Notes: generated by a model from the sequence alone, not told the origin. A DNA stretch of 59,413 bases from Candidatus Omnitrophota bacterium (GCA_016209275.1 JACQWM010000056.1:1-59413), one strand, 5' to 3'; shown: positions 8,720-17,534, counted from the first letter of the stretch. Numbers and translations are program-made.

Positions 8720-9952
8720 ATGATCACACGCCGCTCACTCTTAGTGCAGCATCGTCTGACGGAGCGCGAGGAGAAGAGTTTTCAAATCCTCGAGCTGCTG
8801 CGCCAGCGCGGCCCGCTCACCAGGACCGAAATCTCCCAAGGCACTGGCTTTAATATCGTGACGGTGTCCAACTACATCGCCCAGTTTATCAATCGCGGCC
8901 TCGTGATTGAGCGCGGCTTCGACGTCTCCACCGGCGGCCGCAAGCCGATCCTCGTGGAGCTCAATGCCAAGGCCGGCTTCTCCCTCGGTGTGGATCTCGG
9001 GCCGTTGGATGCCGCAACGCCCCAGACGCGCGCCGTCCTCACCGATCTGCGCGGCCACGTGATCCATCAGGTGGCCCGCCCCCGCACCAACCACAACATG
9101 GATCGGATCTTGCAGGACCTTGGCGGCGTGATCCGTGAATGCATGCAGAGCAGCCCAGTGGATCCAAAAAAAATCCAAGGCATCGGCGTGGGATTGCCGG
9201 GCATCATGGATGAGCGCGCCGGCACGATCCGCGAAACCTCCCGGCAGGGTACCCGCACGAATTATGTGGCGGTGCGCGATCAATTGGAAACCGAATTGCG
9301 CCTGCCGATCTTGATCGGCAGCGATTCCACCCTCGCCGGCTACGGCGAGCTGCGCTTAGGGTTAGACCGGCCGGTCAGCAATCTGGTCTACCTCTATTCC
9401 GACGTGGGGGCGAGCCTGATCATCCACGGGCGCATTTATTGGGGGGCCGGGGGCAGTGCCGGCCAGCTCGGCGTGTTCGTGCCGTCCGACATGGATTATC
9501 TGACATGGATCAAAAGCCCCTCCTTTGTCTTGTCGAATGTGTGGGACATGGGGCTGACCTCTCAAGCCAAGAAGCTCATCCGCGAAGGGCACACCACCGC
9601 CATCCAAGAATTCGAAGACAACGGAATTGATGCGATCAGCTTGCAGACGATCATCAAGGCTGCGCAGGGCGGGGATCAGCTCTCGAAAGACCTGGTGGAG
9701 CATGCCGCCATGCAGCTGGGGATCCGCATCGCCTATCTCGTCAATCTGCTCAATCCGGAAGTCGTGATTATCGGCGGCGGCATCGAGCGGGCCGGCTCCA
9801 TGCTCTTAGAGCCGGTGTGGCGATCCGTCAAGAAGTATGCGTATGAAGAGCCGGCCAGCCTGGTGGATGTGCTGCCGGCGCAATTAGGCGAGAACGCGGT
9901 GGCGCTGGGCGCAGCCTGCTGGGTCATTCAAGAGCTGTTCACGCAGTCCTAA
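8720..9952 (+). CDS. ROK-family transcriptional regulator, atypical sugar/zinc site
   Basis: The product has 410 residues. An N-terminal winged helix-turn-helix (residues ~20-65, GPLTRTEISQGTGFNIVTVSNYI) precedes a ROK actin-fold domain (SLGVDLG, GIGVGLPGIMD, VVIIGGGIERA). ROK repressors of the NagC/XylR type sense sugars or sugar phosphates. The usual zinc motif C-x-C-G-x-x-G-C after the conserved G-x-x-G-H is absent: here the segment reads GSAGQLGVFVPSDMDYLTW, without His or Cys, so metal and perhaps sugar binding are probably lost or changed. AGGAGG is 19 nt upstream of the ATG, which is rather far. It is the first gene behind the promoter at 8553 and 12 bp ahead of the secretion genes, so it likely controls them. 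Confidence 0.85.
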   Translation: MITRRSLLVQHRLTEREEKSFQILELLRQRGPLTRTEISQGTGFNIVTVSNYIAQFINRGLVIERGFDVSTGGRKPILVELNAKAGFSLGVDLGPLDAATPQTRAVLTDLRGHVIHQVARPRTNHNMDRILQDLGGVIRECMQSSPVDPKKIQGIGVGLPGIMDERAGTIRETSRQGTRTNYVAVRDQLETELRLPILIGSDSTLAGYGELRLGLDRPVSNLVYLYSDVGASLIIHGRIYWGAGGSAGQLGVFVPSDMDYLTWIKSPSFVLSNVWDMGLTSQAKKLIREGHTTAIQEFEDNGIDAISLQTIIKAAQGGDQLSKDLVEHAAMQLGIRIAYLVNLLNPEVVIIGGGIERAGSMLLEPVWRSVKKYAYEEPASLVDVLPAQLGENAVALGAACWVIQELFTQS

Positions 9953-9964
9953 CCATTGGAGTCG

Positions 9965-10903
9965 ATGAATACGCGAATCGCGCTGCCTGCCGTGCTTGCC
10001 GTGGCACTGATCGGGGTCGGGTTGCTCTGGTGGCAGGAGCAGCAGAAGGCGACAGCGCTGGCTCAGCAACTGAGCGAAGCGCAGCAAGCGCTGGCCGAAA
10101 AAGAAGCCCAATACGCCCAGGCCATGCAGCAGGTGGCGTCGCTGAAGACCGATAACAAGTCGCTCAAAGAGAATCTTGCCGCAATCCGCGACCAACTGGC
10201 CGCCGCCCAGCGGCAAGCGGAAGATGCCCGGCTGCAGCTGAGCACCCTGGAGCAGCAGAACGCGGAGTTGATCGAAGACAAGACCCGGCAGATGGCGCGG
10301 GCCGCCAGCGTCTCGAAGGAGCGCGATGAGCTCGCGCAGAAAGTCGCCGCCATCGAGAACGACCGATCCAACCTGCAGCATGCCGTGAGGCGCCTGCGGG
10401 AGCGCCTCACATGGCTCGACCGCGATTATCGCCAGGTGGCGGAGCAGCTCGCGAAGCTCCAAGCCGAGCGGGCGACTTCCGTGATGGGCTATGCGCCGTC
10501 TCCATCCGATCCAAATACCTCGGAAGCCGCCACCCCAGAGTCGATGCCAGACCCCGTCGCCTCATCCACCGTGCGTCCCAGTGCGACCGCGTCCTCAGGA
10601 TCGGTTGAGCTTCCGCCGATCATCGTGCGCAAGGATGATGCCGCGATGTCCACGCCGGTCCGCGGACGGGTCGTGGACGTGAATGCCTCCTCGCACTTCA
10701 TTGTCGTCGATAAAGGCAGCCAAGACGGTGTCCGCGCCGGAGCGGTGTTCAATATTCTGCGCGGTGCGACACCCGTGGGACGCGCATCCGTGGTCAGAGT
10801 TCGACCGCAATTGTCGGCCTGCGATGTGTCCCAGGCGACGGCCAGCCAAGTGCATGTCGGAGATCTGGTGATCGATACAGGCTTCGCGTCGTCTGCACCG
10901 TAG
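9965..10903 (+). CDS. Membrane-anchored coiled-coil protein with MreC-like C-terminal beta domain
   Basis: The ATG at 9965 is chosen (TTGGAG just upstream); an in-frame TTG lies at 9956. The ~312-residue product has one N-terminal transmembrane helix (residues ~4-22), a Gln/Ala/Glu-rich coiled coil (~25-170), a Ser/Pro/Thr linker and a C-terminal beta domain (~225-310) with FIVVDKGSQDGVRAGAVFNILR and VGDLVIDTG. The architecture matches 29963-30856 almost module by module, so the two are paralogues. The C-terminal domain resembles the beta domains of MreC and flagellar FlgT-like proteins. It sits between the ROK gene and gspF in an operon with gaps of 6-12 bp. I infer an envelope scaffold for the machine; its function is not established. 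Confidence 0.6.
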   Translation: MNTRIALPAVLAVALIGVGLLWWQEQQKATALAQQLSEAQQALAEKEAQYAQAMQQVASLKTDNKSLKENLAAIRDQLAAAQRQAEDARLQLSTLEQQNAELIEDKTRQMARAASVSKERDELAQKVAAIENDRSNLQHAVRRLRERLTWLDRDYRQVAEQLAKLQAERATSVMGYAPSPSDPNTSEAATPESMPDPVASSTVRPSATASSGSVELPPIIVRKDDAAMSTPVRGRVVDVNASSHFIVVDKGSQDGVRAGAVFNILRGATPVGRASVVRVRPQLSACDVSQATASQVHVGDLVIDTGFASSAP

Positions 10904-10909
10904 GGCCGC

Positions 10910-11956
10910 ATGGGATTCCGCCGCTCAGGGCGTGGCCATCTTGTCCTGAGTACCCGCCAGCTCGCGACACTCGTCAAGGCCGGCATGCCGCTGTTGCGTT
11001 CCCTCCGGACGGTCACCGATCAGCTAGACCCCGGACCCATGCGGGACGTCTTTAGCGCCGCATCCAAAGACGTTGAAGGCGGCCTGAAATTCTCCGAAGC
11101 GCTCTCCCATCACCCCAAGTTTTTCCCCCGATTTTACGTCAACATGGTGCGAGCCGGCGAAGTGGGGGGGCAGCTCGATGAAATCCTCAAGCGCCTGGCC
11201 GAGCTGATGGAGAAGCAAGCGCGGCTGCGCGAGCGGGTCAAAAGTGCCCTGATGTATCCGGCGTTTGTCATGGTCGCGGCGGTGGCGATCTTGATCATCC
11301 TGATGGCGTTCGTGGTGCCGACGTTTATGAACATGTTCAATGAGCTCGGCTCCAATCTGCCGCTGCCCACCCAAATCCTGGTGATCATCTGCACGGCCGT
11401 GCGGTCCTACTGGTGGATGGTGCTGCTGGTTCTGGCGGGAGGCGGCATGGCGTTGAACATGTTTTTGAAGACGCTGCCGGGGCGCCGGCTGATCGACCAG
11501 CTCAGCCTGCATCTTCCGGTGATGGGGTCGCTGGTGGAGCGGCTGCTGATCTCCCGCTTCGCCAGAACGCTGGGCACGCTGCTCGCCTCCGGGGTGCCGA
11601 TTCTCACGGGGCTGGAGACCGTGCGCGCGACCGTGACCAACCTGGTCATGGATGAGGCGCTTCAAGATGTGGAGCGGAGCTTGAAAGTGGGGGAGACGCT
11701 GTCTCGCCCGATGGAGCTCTCCGGCGTGTTTCCGCCGATGGTCACGCGCATGATCGCGCTCGGGGAGGAGACCGGGCAATTGGATCGCATGCTCATGCAG
11801 ATCGCCGATAACTATGAAGAGGAAGTGGAGGTGCAGCTGGCCGGCCTCACCCAGCTCTTGGAGCCCCTGTTGATTCTGTTTGTCGGCGGCGTCGTCGGAT
11901 TTATTGTTATTGCGATGTTTCTGCCGCTGATGTCGCTCACGAAACTTCTAGGATGA
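10910..11956 (+). CDS. gspF: GspF/PilC-type inner-membrane platform protein
   Basis: The 348-residue protein contains two T2SF domains (residues ~10-130 and ~215-335). Each has the family pattern: STRQLATLVKAGMPLLRSL with FYVNMVRAGEVGGQLDEIL, and FARTLGTLLASGVPILTGLE with MVTRMIALGEETGQLDRML. Three hydrophobic helices are visible (~120-145, ~165-190, ~320-345). GspF/PilC links the cytoplasmic ATPase to the pseudopilus. It is shorter at the N-terminus than the second copy encoded at 43042-44247, which keeps the usual ~50-residue extension. It overlaps the next pseudopilin gene by 4 bp (ATGA), showing translational coupling. No ATPase gene is present in this operon; it probably uses one from 39579-43007. 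Confidence 0.93.
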   Translation: MGFRRSGRGHLVLSTRQLATLVKAGMPLLRSLRTVTDQLDPGPMRDVFSAASKDVEGGLKFSEALSHHPKFFPRFYVNMVRAGEVGGQLDEILKRLAELMEKQARLRERVKSALMYPAFVMVAAVAILIILMAFVVPTFMNMFNELGSNLPLPTQILVIICTAVRSYWWMVLLVLAGGGMALNMFLKTLPGRRLIDQLSLHLPVMGSLVERLLISRFARTLGTLLASGVPILTGLETVRATVTNLVMDEALQDVERSLKVGETLSRPMELSGVFPPMVTRMIALGEETGQLDRMLMQIADNYEEEVEVQLAGLTQLLEPLLILFVGGVVGFIVIAMFLPLMSLTKLLG

Positions 11957-12321
11957 AGCGCGCGTTTTCGTTGATTGAGGTGATGATTGCCATGGCCATT
12001 CTCGCCGTGGGACTCTTCGGGGCGGTGCGCGTCTTTCCCATGGGCTTGCAGGCCTCCCATCGATCCGAACTGAGCAGCCGGGCCTCAATCGTGGCCGGGC
12101 GGATCCTGGAAGAGTTGAAGCTGAAGTCCTGCGCCGAGCTCAAAGAGGAAGCGATTACGCAAGAAGGGATGACGCTGGCCACGCGGTTCGCGCCGCTGAC
12201 CGTGCCGCATCTCGTGGATCAGCAACGGCTGAAAGCCGTCGAATTGACCGTCACGTGGCAGCAGAATGGCCGGCCTCGCTCGCAGGTGTTTATGACGTAT
12301 GTGCGCTGCGTTCCATCGTAA
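11953..12321 (+). CDS. Type IV prepilin-like minor pseudopilin (PilV/GspI type)
   Basis: The product has 122 residues. The class III leader is only four residues: MKRA, then FSLIEVMIAMAILAVGLFGAV, with Glu at mature position 5. The residue before the cleavage site is Ala instead of the usual Gly, which prepilin peptidases can accept. After the ~25-residue hydrophobic helix comes a short globular domain with two cysteines (positions ~59 and ~119). Size and position behind gspF suit a PilV/GspI-like minor pseudopilin. Its 3' end overlaps the proposed start of the next gene by 23 bp. Confidence 0.82.
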   Translation: MKRAFSLIEVMIAMAILAVGLFGAVRVFPMGLQASHRSELSSRASIVAGRILEELKLKSCAELKEEAITQEGMTLATRFAPLTVPHLVDQQRLKAVELTVTWQQNGRPRSQVFMTYVRCVPS

Positions 12322-12997
12322 AGATAGGTCGAAGGTGGAAGGTGGAAGGTGGAAGCAAACACCCCTTCGACCTTCGACCTTCGACCTTCGACCTTTCGCT
12401 TCTTATTATGCTCGGCATTCGCCAGTTGGATTGACGTTGGTCGAGCTGCTCATCGCACTGGCGATTCTCGTGACCGTCAGCGCGACGACCTTGCTGGTGT
12501 TCCGCGGAGTCATTAAAGCCTGGGGATCGGGTCAGCTGAAAACGGAGCGCTACCAGCAGGCGCGTTTGCTGTTTGATGTGTTTGAGCGGGAGCTCTCCTC
12601 GGCCGTGGCCAATCCCCGCTATCCGTTGGTGGGGGTAGGGCCCGGCGAGCCCTCCGTGGCGCATGAGGGGGTGGCGGTCTCAGCTGAGCTCGCGTTTGTC
12701 GGCAATTTGCCCGGCCGCAGCGGATTGGTGGAGCGGGTCTATTGGGCGACGTCCGCCGGGGTCTTCATGTGCCATGATGACGAATCCGGCGACGGCAATT
12801 ACGCGACCGGAGACGCGGAGATATGCGGCCGCGAGGTGCTGAATTTCGCCGTCGCGTACTTTGACGGCGCGCAGTGGCTGCCGCGCTGGGACGGCGCTCC
12901 CACCGGGCGGCTGCCAAAGGCCGTTCGGATCGCGCTGACCATCGGAAAACAGAAACCCGAATCGTTTGAGACGATCATTCATGTGCCGACGAGCTGA
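12299..12997 (+). CDS. PilW/GspJ-type prepilin with a repeat-encoded leader extension
   Basis: The mature N-terminus follows G at SPVG, then LTLVELLIALAILVTVSATTLLVF, with Glu at position 5, so this is a class III prepilin of GspJ/PilW size (~190 mature residues). There is no start codon near the cleavage site: the only in-frame starts are ATG 12299 and GTG 12335, giving leaders of 43 or 31 residues. Most of the leader is encoded by the inverted heptad arrays at 12326-12393. An ATG at 12408 is out of frame. The body contains DDESGDGNYATGDAE, a possible metal loop, and two cysteines. It overlaps the GspK-like gene by 17 bp. Confidence 0.78.
   Translation: MCAAFHRKDRSKVEGGRWKQTPLRPSTFDLRPFASYYARHSPVGLTLVELLIALAILVTVSATTLLVFRGVIKAWGSGQLKTERYQQARLLFDVFERELSSAVANPRYPLVGVGPGEPSVAHEGVAVSAELAFVGNLPGRSGLVERVYWATSAGVFMCHDDESGDGNYATGDAEICGREVLNFAVAYFDGAQWLPRWDGAPTGRLPKAVRIALTIGKQKPESFETIIHVPTS
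12326..12393. repeat. Inverted heptanucleotide arrays (AGGTSGA x4 / TTCGACC x4)
   Basis: Four 7-bp units AGGTCGA, AGGTGGA, AGGTGGA, AGGTGGA (12326-12353) are followed by a ~10-nt spacer and four perfect TTCGACC units (12366-12393). The two arrays are largely complementary, so a long hairpin is possible. They lie inside the 5' end of the PilW/GspJ-like gene and encode its leader extension. The 4+4 layout matches the array at 59283-59352. Confidence 0.9.
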
Positions 12998-15900
12998 GGG
13001 GGAACAGGGGATTGCGCTCTTAATTGTCGTGAGCGTCTTGACGGTCGTGGGCATCATGGGAGTCGCGTTTGCGTTTTCCATGTATCTCGAGACGCAGGCC
13101 ACGCAGCAATTCGTCGCCACGCATCAGGCCCGCTATCTGGCCGAGGCCGGTGTGGCCCATGCCCGAGCGTTGCTTGATGAGGACAAGACCGCCTCGCGCG
13201 TCGATCATCTGGAGGAGTTCTGGGCGTCCGAGGGGGCGGGGAGCGATACGGATGTCGATGGCGATGGCGCGCGGGAATCGAAATGGTGGTTGTCGACGGG
13301 GACCGGCGGGCAGCTCGTGGGGCGCTATGCCATCGCCGTGGCCGATGAGTCCGGCAAGGCGAACCTGAATGCCGCGCAGGCGGATCCGGATCCGCTGGGT
13401 GTTGGAGCGATCAATGCCACCAAGGTGCTTCAAGCCGCCGGGATCAGCGATGCTCATGACATCGCCGTCATGATCGAGGAGTACCGCCATGGCCCGGATG
13501 AACGGCCAGGGAAAGCCGGGATCGACGATGACGGCGACGGGGCCATCGATGAGCTGGACGAATACCAGCCGTTTGCCCTCCAAGGGGATGATCGCCGCAT
13601 TGAATCATTGGAGGAATTGCGGACGATCGCCGGCCTCGCCCCGCAAGACATCAAACCGCTTTCGCGCGTGGCGACGGTCTATAGCTGGGATGCGAATGTC
13701 ACGGTAGGGGGCGCCTCGCGCGTGAATGTCAATACCGCCACCGCGGCGGAATTGCTGCCGATCCTGATGGACGCCGGGGTGGACGATCCGTGGCAGGTGG
13801 CGGTCAATATGGCCGATGCGGTCGATGCCGATCCTGAAATGTCGCAGGTCACCAGGACGTCGGTGCGGTTTCTCATGTCGGACCAGGGAGCGCAAGGCTC
13901 TTGGACGTGGAGCGATCAGCCGCACGGCCATTATCGGAGCACGTCCAGCGGGGCCACCTTGAGCTGGTCGATCACCGTGGCGTCCAACACGTATCGCGTG
14001 CTGGTGAAGGGGCTGCCCGGCGTGCGGGTGGGCGATGTGGCGGTCGGCGGCCAATCCCAATCGTCAATGGACAGCGGCGAGTCGCTGGGGATGCTTCAAT
14101 TAGAAGGTCCCATCACGATCCAGGTGACCAATCATGAGCCCTCCGGCACCCTGTGCGCGTTTCGCGGCCTGGAGCTGGTGCCGGAGTCGGCCAGCGGCGG
14201 CACGGCGGTTCGCGGCATTGAAGCCGTGCGATTAAACGAGCTGATGATTGAGCCGTCGATGACGTTCGATGTTTCCGCGGCGGAGTTCGATCCCCAAGGC
14301 TCCGGCTGGCAGTGCCCGGGCGGCGGAGCCCCCTGCCTCAACAGCGCCGGGGGGCAAGGGCGGTGGACGTGGACCAGCTTGTTCGTGCCGGCCGGGCGCT
14401 ACTATGTGCGGGTGCACGCGGCGGCGGCCGGCCAAACCGTGGGGAACGTGTCCATCGACGGAGACAGCCGCCTCCTGGTCCACCAGCAGCGACACCCCGC
14501 CACCCTCTTGGTCGGCTCGGATGGAAAAATTAGCGTGGCTATTGGCAAGACGGCTGCCGAAGGGACATACTATCTGCTAGGACTGACCATCTCCCTTCAA
14601 CCGGATGCGGAATACGTGGAGCTCATCAATCTGAGCGACGCCGCCATTGATGTCGGCGGCTGGCAGCTGAGCGGTGAGCTGGGGGGTGGTCGTGTGGCCA
14701 AATTGCCCAGCGGGTCGGTGATTCAACCCCATGCGCTGCTCGTGGCCGCGGTGGATGTGAACGACAACCAAACCGGCTTGGGGGGCAATGGCATCGAGGC
14801 CAAGTCTTCGTGGTCGATGGCCGACGGCGTGAATGCGGTGCAATTGGAATTTCCGGGCGGGGCACCCACACCCGATGATGACTGGCTGAAAGCCACGCCC
14901 CCGAGCGGAACGTCAACGCTGAGGCTGCAAACGACCCACGGAGCCGTGGTGGATGAAATCGAGTATCCGGCCCAGGGCGCCGGCAACTTTCAAAGCCTTG
15001 AGAAGGGGGATCCGAGCATCGTCATCGACGGCAATGGCGACGGCGTCGATGACGGCTGGTACCCGTCGCTGCAGCTGTATACGCCTGGACTGAAAAACGA
15101 TAACGAGGGGCTGAAGGAAATCGTCGGACTGACCCAAATCGTGCATGATCCCGCGACCGAGGTCACCGTGCTGAACCGTCCGCTGGGCGGTGTCGGCGAA
15201 TTGGCGGGTTTGGCCAGCGGCATCCCTTGGCGGCCGTTTTCGACCGCGGAGTTAGCACGAATCGTGGACCGCGTCACGGTCGACGGCTACCGGCTGGAGG
15301 CCGAGGGGCATTGGACAGGCTCGGAAGGATCGGAGGCGTGGACCGAGAAAACCGAAGGCTATTATCTGCATACTGATCCGGCCCAGGCGGCTGCGGCCGG
15401 CCATTGGCGATGGATGGGATTGCCGAATGGCACGTACCGCATCAGCCTCTATGGCTGCTCAGGATGCCAAGGGGAGCAGATGGCCGTGCGGTGGCAGCGG
15501 GTGGATGAGAGTTTCACGGAATGGTCGCCGCTGCTGGCGACCGATATCCAAGGGCGCATCGTGATCGGCACCATGACGGTCGGGCCCGCACCCGCCGGAG
15601 CGTCGGATATCGGGACGGCATCGCAGACCGTCACGCTGGAAGTCACCTGCGCTTCGGCTGATGGCATTTGCCATGTGGATTATCTGCGGCTGGATCCGCA
15701 ATTGGTGCGGGTCGGGCCGGTGAATGTGAATACGGCCAGCCGCGACGTGCTGCTGGCCTTGCCTGGCATGACAGAGGCCCTAGCGTCCCGCCTCATGACG
15801 GGGCGGCCGTACGGGGATCAGCGGAGCAAGGGGTTAGGCATCGGCGATCTGCTGCTCGGCGATGTCTTAGGATCGGATGAGGCGACACGGCTGGCCATGT

Positions 15901-16025
15901 TTCGAGAGATCGCCCATTTGCTGACGACGCGGTCTGATCTGTTTCGCATCGTCGGGTTGGGCCAGGCGATGCATGGCAGCCGGACCGAAGCGACCCAGCG
16001 CATCACCGCCGTGATCCAACGATGA
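12981..16025 (+). CDS. gspK: Giant GspK-like minor pseudopilin with HhH, lamin-tail and calcium-loop regions
   Basis: The start at ATG 12981 places a short leader, MCRRAEGEQG, before IALLIVVSVLTVVGIMGVAF; Glu5 is absent, as in GspK, the tip pseudopilin. The product is 1014 residues, about three times the usual GspK length. Two helix-hairpin-helix-like motifs (VNVNTATAAELLPILMDAGV near residue 250, VNVNTASRDVLLALPGMTEA near 915) bracket a ~650-residue insert. The insert holds beta-sandwich-like segments and a lamin-tail-like domain (YVELINLSDAAIDVGGWQLSG, ~550-610). Acidic loops DTDVDGDGARE, DDDGDGAIDELDE and DGNGDGVDDGW look calcium-binding, and GspK is known to bind calcium. I infer a surface-exposed tip with added binding domains. 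It overlaps the next gene by 4 bp. Confidence 0.8.
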   Translation: MCRRAEGEQGIALLIVVSVLTVVGIMGVAFAFSMYLETQATQQFVATHQARYLAEAGVAHARALLDEDKTASRVDHLEEFWASEGAGSDTDVDGDGARESKWWLSTGTGGQLVGRYAIAVADESGKANLNAAQADPDPLGVGAINATKVLQAAGISDAHDIAVMIEEYRHGPDERPGKAGIDDDGDGAIDELDEYQPFALQGDDRRIESLEELRTIAGLAPQDIKPLSRVATVYSWDANVTVGGASRVNVNTATAAELLPILMDAGVDDPWQVAVNMADAVDADPEMSQVTRTSVRFLMSDQGAQGSWTWSDQPHGHYRSTSSGATLSWSITVASNTYRVLVKGLPGVRVGDVAVGGQSQSSMDSGESLGMLQLEGPITIQVTNHEPSGTLCAFRGLELVPESASGGTAVRGIEAVRLNELMIEPSMTFDVSAAEFDPQGSGWQCPGGGAPCLNSAGGQGRWTWTSLFVPAGRYYVRVHAAAAGQTVGNVSIDGDSRLLVHQQRHPATLLVGSDGKISVAIGKTAAEGTYYLLGLTISLQPDAEYVELINLSDAAIDVGGWQLSGELGGGRVAKLPSGSVIQPHALLVAAVDVNDNQTGLGGNGIEAKSSWSMADGVNAVQLEFPGGAPTPDDDWLKATPPSGTSTLRLQTTHGAVVDEIEYPAQGAGNFQSLEKGDPSIVIDGNGDGVDDGWYPSLQLYTPGLKNDNEGLKEIVGLTQIVHDPATEVTVLNRPLGGVGELAGLASGIPWRPFSTAELARIVDRVTVDGYRLEAEGHWTGSEGSEAWTEKTEGYYLHTDPAQAAAAGHWRWMGLPNGTYRISLYGCSGCQGEQMAVRWQRVDESFTEWSPLLATDIQGRIVIGTMTVGPAPAGASDIGTASQTVTLEVTCASADGICHVDYLRLDPQLVRVGPVNVNTASRDVLLALPGMTEALASRLMTGRPYGDQRSKGLGIGDLLLGDVLGSDEATRLAMFREIAHLLTTRSDLFRIVGLGQAMHGSRTEATQRITAVIQR

Positions 16026-17515
16026 AGAGACATACGGTCTTCAATAGTTGCTATCTGCTATCTGCTATCTGCTATCTGCTGCCCTTGACGGCGGAGGCGG
16101 CGCAAAGCAAAGGCGCTGACAAGGAACTCGCGCTCGCCAGCGCCAATCAAGGGGGCGGCAATGTCTCATCCTCCAAGTATCAGCACACGATGACGGTCGG
16201 CGAGGTGGTCGCGGGGATCAAACTCTCCAGCCAAAAATTTAAGGTGCTGCCCGGCTTCCTCAACGCCACCACGACGCCCTCGATGGTAGCGCCCAGCGAG
16301 CTGGATATTCTCGTGCTCTATGCGAAAGCCGATGCCTTGGGAGCCGTCATTCCCCCGGCCACCTGGCAGCCCGACAACGATCCGATCTTCATCTGGGAGC
16401 CGCCCGGCAGCCCGTCGGTGGCCGGCTATAGCTACCAGATCGACGGAACGGCTGATGACACCATCGACACCTCCGCGACCTCCGTGGATCTGGCCAGCCT
16501 GCCCAGCGTGCTGACGGACGGCACGCACACCTTCTCGGTGAAGGCGTTCAACAACGCCGGTAGCCACGGCGAGCCGATCACCATCGAGTTGTGGGTTGAC
16601 GCGACCCCGCCGCAGGTTCCGAGCTATGCGCCAGCACCCGCGAGCTTGCTGAGCGTGGCCGCCCCGCCAGTGACCGCGACCGTCTCGGATGGGGGCAGCG
16701 GGGTTGATCCTGCCGCGTTGCAGGTGCTGGTCAACGGCGGGGCAGCGACGGTGACCTGGAACGCCTCCACCAATCTCTTGACGGCCGCCGGCGGGGCCTG
16801 GCAGGACGGCGTCAATAACATCGAGCTGCGCGTGGCCGATCTCATCGGCAATGCGCCGGCCCCTATCATCTGGAGTGTGACGCGCGATACCGCGCCGCCC
16901 ACCGGCACCCTCACGATTAACGGCGGGGCCCTGCTGACCACCAGCCTGTATGTGACGCTTGAGCTCTCCGCGGCCGATGCCACGACCAGTGTCACGCGCA
17001 TGCTGATTGGCAACGATCCGCTCTCCGGGTTTGTGGAAGAGCTCTACGCCACTCGGCGCGAGCAGTGGCGGCTCAATCCCCTCCGGGGCACGCAGACCGT
17101 GTATGTGAAATTCATCGATACCGCCGGCAATATCTCGCCGGCGGTCTCCGACGCGATTGAGCTGCTGCTGTTGTCTCCGGAGACGACGATTACCAGCGGT
17201 CCGGCCGGCTTTACCATGAACCGGGCCGCCACCTTTACCTTCATGTGCCCCCAGGAGAATTGCGTGTTTTCCTACGCGTTTGACAATGAGCCCTGGTCGG
17301 CGTGGAGCTCGCAGGCGACGGCGGCGAAAGCGGAGGTGCCCTACGGCAACCATTACTTCCGCGTCAAGGCGGCGAAAGAGGTCAACGGGATTCTGGAAAT
17401 TCAGCCTGATGAGGAAGACCCGTCGCCGGCCGAGCGCACGTGGGTCGTCGGTGTGGAGTCGCCCGCCTTCACGATGCCGAACGAATCTCCGATTAAAGTC
17501 TGGCGCGTCGAATAA
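16022..17515 (+). CDS. Secreted Ig-like-domain protein whose signal peptide is encoded by heptad repeats
   Basis: The product has 497 residues. The signal peptide core reads CYLLSAICYLLPLTAEA and is encoded by four tandem GCTATCT heptamers (16050-16077). Mature residues ~40-75 form a short conserved-looking block (SSSKYQHTMTVGEVVAGIKL, KVLPGFLNA). At least three Ig/FN3-like domains follow (FIWEPPGSPSVAGYSYQIDG, ATPPQVPSYAP, DTAPPTGTLTING), ending with a Cys-containing module (CPQENC). No enzymatic motif is visible. It is translationally coupled to gspK (ATGA overlap), so it may be a substrate or an accessory surface protein of the machine. Confidence 0.7.
   Translation: MKRHTVFNSCYLLSAICYLLPLTAEAAQSKGADKELALASANQGGGNVSSSKYQHTMTVGEVVAGIKLSSQKFKVLPGFLNATTTPSMVAPSELDILVLYAKADALGAVIPPATWQPDNDPIFIWEPPGSPSVAGYSYQIDGTADDTIDTSATSVDLASLPSVLTDGTHTFSVKAFNNAGSHGEPITIELWVDATPPQVPSYAPAPASLLSVAAPPVTATVSDGGSGVDPAALQVLVNGGAATVTWNASTNLLTAAGGAWQDGVNNIELRVADLIGNAPAPIIWSVTRDTAPPTGTLTINGGALLTTSLYVTLELSAADATTSVTRMLIGNDPLSGFVEELYATRREQWRLNPLRGTQTVYVKFIDTAGNISPAVSDAIELLLLSPETTITSGPAGFTMNRAATFTFMCPQENCVFSYAFDNEPWSAWSSQATAAKAEVPYGNHYFRVKAAKEVNGILEIQPDEEDPSPAERTWVVGVESPAFTMPNESPIKVWRVE
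16050..16080 (+). repeat. Heptanucleotide tandem repeat (GCTATCT x4)
   Basis: Four perfect GCTATCT units (16050-16077) plus GCT lie within codons ~10-20 of the downstream gene. Because 7 is coprime to 3, the array gives a 7-residue protein period (CYLLSAI), all hydrophobic or small, and forms the signal peptide core. Confidence 0.95.
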
Positions 17516-17534
17516 ACTGAGTATAATGTGAAGC

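Noticed and set aside
12326-12393. Repeats as a CRISPR array
   Set aside because: Units are 7 bp without unique spacers; the two blocks are inverted copies and no cas gene is near.
12408-12410. ATG as the start of the PilW/GspJ-like gene
   Set aside because: It is out of frame with the prepilin sequence; using it would need a frameshift.
17522-17527. Independent promoter for the PilMN gene
   Set aside because: TATAAT is present but no acceptable -35 is at 16-18 bp; the gene follows its neighbour by 19 bp in an operon.
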